The translations under genes were made by a program, and so were the position numbers. A model generated the notes under the pieces. The model worked only from the letters and a program-made list of their open reading frames with translations. It did no database searches and was not told the origin of the DNA. A stretch of DNA of 64,000 nt from Todiramphus chloris collaris (taxonomy: Eukaryota; Chordata; Aves; Coraciiformes; Alcedinidae): the NCBI GenBank assembly GCA_025345505.1, contig JANVCC010000130.1, positions 3,384,453 to 3,448,452 on the forward strand, in the 5' to 3' direction. Each line of letters starts with the position of its first letter. The first letter of the stretch is position 1. This document shows positions 63,026-64,000 of the stretch, piece after piece.

Positions 63026-64000
63026 AACATGAGAATATTGGAGAAAATGAGGACAGCCAAAGCCCAACTTGAACTCAGTTTGGTTACTGCTGTTAAAGAC
63101 AAGAAAATATCTTTCTGTAAATACATTAACAACAAAAGGAAGACTAGGGAGAATCTTCATCCTTTATTACATGCAGGGGGAAACATAGTGACAAGGGATG
63201 AGGAAAAGGCTGAGGTGCTTAATGCCTTCTTTGCCTCAGTCTTTATCAGTAGAACTAGCTGCTCCCTAAACTCCCAACCCCCTGAGCTGGAAGACAGGGA
63301 GAAGGGGCAGAATGAGACTTTCACAGTCCAAGAGGAAACAGTTACACCCAAGAGTACTGAGGGAGCTTGCACAAGTGCTCACCAAGCCTCTTTCCACCAT
63401 TTACTAGCAGTCCTGGATAACTGGGGAGGTCTGAGTGGACTGAAGGATAGGAAATGAGACACCTATTTACAAGAAGGGCTGAAAGGAGGAAGGATCCAGG
63501 GAACTACAGATATGACAGTCTGACCTGGGTGCCAGGGAAGGTCATTGAGCAGATCATTCTGAGTGCCAATACACACCATATACAGGACAACCAGGTGATC
63601 AGGCCCAGTCAGCATGGGCTTATGAAAGGCAGGTCCTGCTTAACTAACCTGATCTCCTATGACATGATGACCTGCCTAGTGGATGAGGGAAAGTCTGTGG
63701 ATGTTGTGTACCTGGACTTTCATAAAGCCAAAAGTGTGGCCAGAAAGCTGCCTGTCAGAAAGGGACCTGGAGGTGCTGATCGACAAGCAGCTGAGTATGA
63801 TCCAGCAGTGTGCCCAGGTGGACAAGAAGGCCAACGGCATCCTGGCCTGTATCAGAAATAGCATGGCCAGCAGGACCAGGGACATGATTGTCCCTCTGTA
63901 CTCGGCATTGATGAGGCCGCACCTCAAGAACTGGGTTCAGTTTTGGGCACCTCAGTACAAGAAAGGCATCGAGATGCTGGGAGCAGGTTCAGAGAAGAGC
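63026..64000 (+). mobile_element. CR1 LINE ORF2 fragment, runs off the window
   Basis: It begins in the linker between the endonuclease and the reverse transcriptase (KKISFCKYINNKRKTRENL; GGNIVTRDEEKAEVLNAFFA) and then enters the RT. In the frame starting at 63454, VIEQIILSANTHHIQDNQVI, SQHGLMKGRSCLTNLISYD and [11 protein letters not shown] match the CR1 RT N-terminal half, with the first catalytic Asp in YLDF. At about 63730 the text jumps to the C-terminal third ([10 protein letters not shown]... in one frame; the CR1 frame for [15 protein letters not shown] shifts). The region with the ADD motif is therefore deleted. The frame is also broken near 63455-63460. The copy continues beyond the window end, so its 3' tail is not seen. 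Confidence 0.9.

Noticed and set aside
63157-63372. 71-codon minus-strand frame, and another at 63676-63927
   Set aside because: Antisense shadows of the CR1 ORF2 copy at the right edge.
1-64000. CRISPR arrays, tRNA or rRNA genes, bacterial operons, riboswitches
   Set aside because: No regularly spaced repeats, no cloverleaf-like sequence with A/B boxes that I could recognise, and overall character is vertebrate nuclear DNA.

Overview
The window looks like non-coding vertebrate nuclear DNA, most likely from a bird. It contains several CR1 LINE fragments, including 3' ends with the octamer-type tail (ATTCTGTG-like). It also has long terminal repeats (LTRs) of the avian ERVL type that begin TGTCCTG, one LTR of ERVK type with a 6-bp target duplication, and old MIR-like SINE fossils. 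It is AT-rich, I noticed no CpG-dense stretch, and stop codons are frequent in all frames. There is no bacterial or viral gene organisation and no CRISPR array. I recognise no intact protein-coding gene and no tRNA or rRNA gene. The window is best read as intergenic or intronic sequence.

Layout. At 1-10 kb there is a solo ERVL-like LTR (1130-1782) with a 5-bp target duplication, then unannotated sequence. At 10.1-10.3 kb a GGGAA repeat is interrupted by a 100-N assembly gap. At 12.0 kb there is a 44-A run, and at 16.2 kb a CR1 3' end. At 20.1-22.6 kb on the minus strand I see what looks like a decayed gene fragment. Three separate segments, in the right order, resemble an adenylate-forming (AMP-binding) domain of the NRPS-like (Ebony or AASDH) type, and two or three plausible splice donors follow them. 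At 25.2 kb there is a clean 353-bp ERVK-like solo LTR in minus orientation. CR1 and MIR-like fragments lie at 23.4, 28.1, 28.3 and 33.4 kb, and a second ERVL solo LTR at 32.3-32.9 kb. A long CR1 copy covering the end of the ORF2 reverse transcriptase and the 3' tail lies at 36.0-36.9 kb. From 37 to 60 kb the sequence is mostly unannotated. It holds a perfect hairpin (45.3 kb), a MIR-like SINE (48.4 kb), an older inverted ERVL LTR (49.4-49.65 kb), a tandem MEF2-like site pair (56.7 kb) and stretches that could be conserved non-coding elements. Two further CR1 copies lie at 60.0-60.8 kb (minus) and from 63.0 kb to the window edge (plus).

There is no gene set working together here. I did not find a convincing new biological system. 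The most interesting items are the possible NRPS-like pseudogene, the LTR promoter architecture at 25.3 kb and the G-quadruplex-prone gap.
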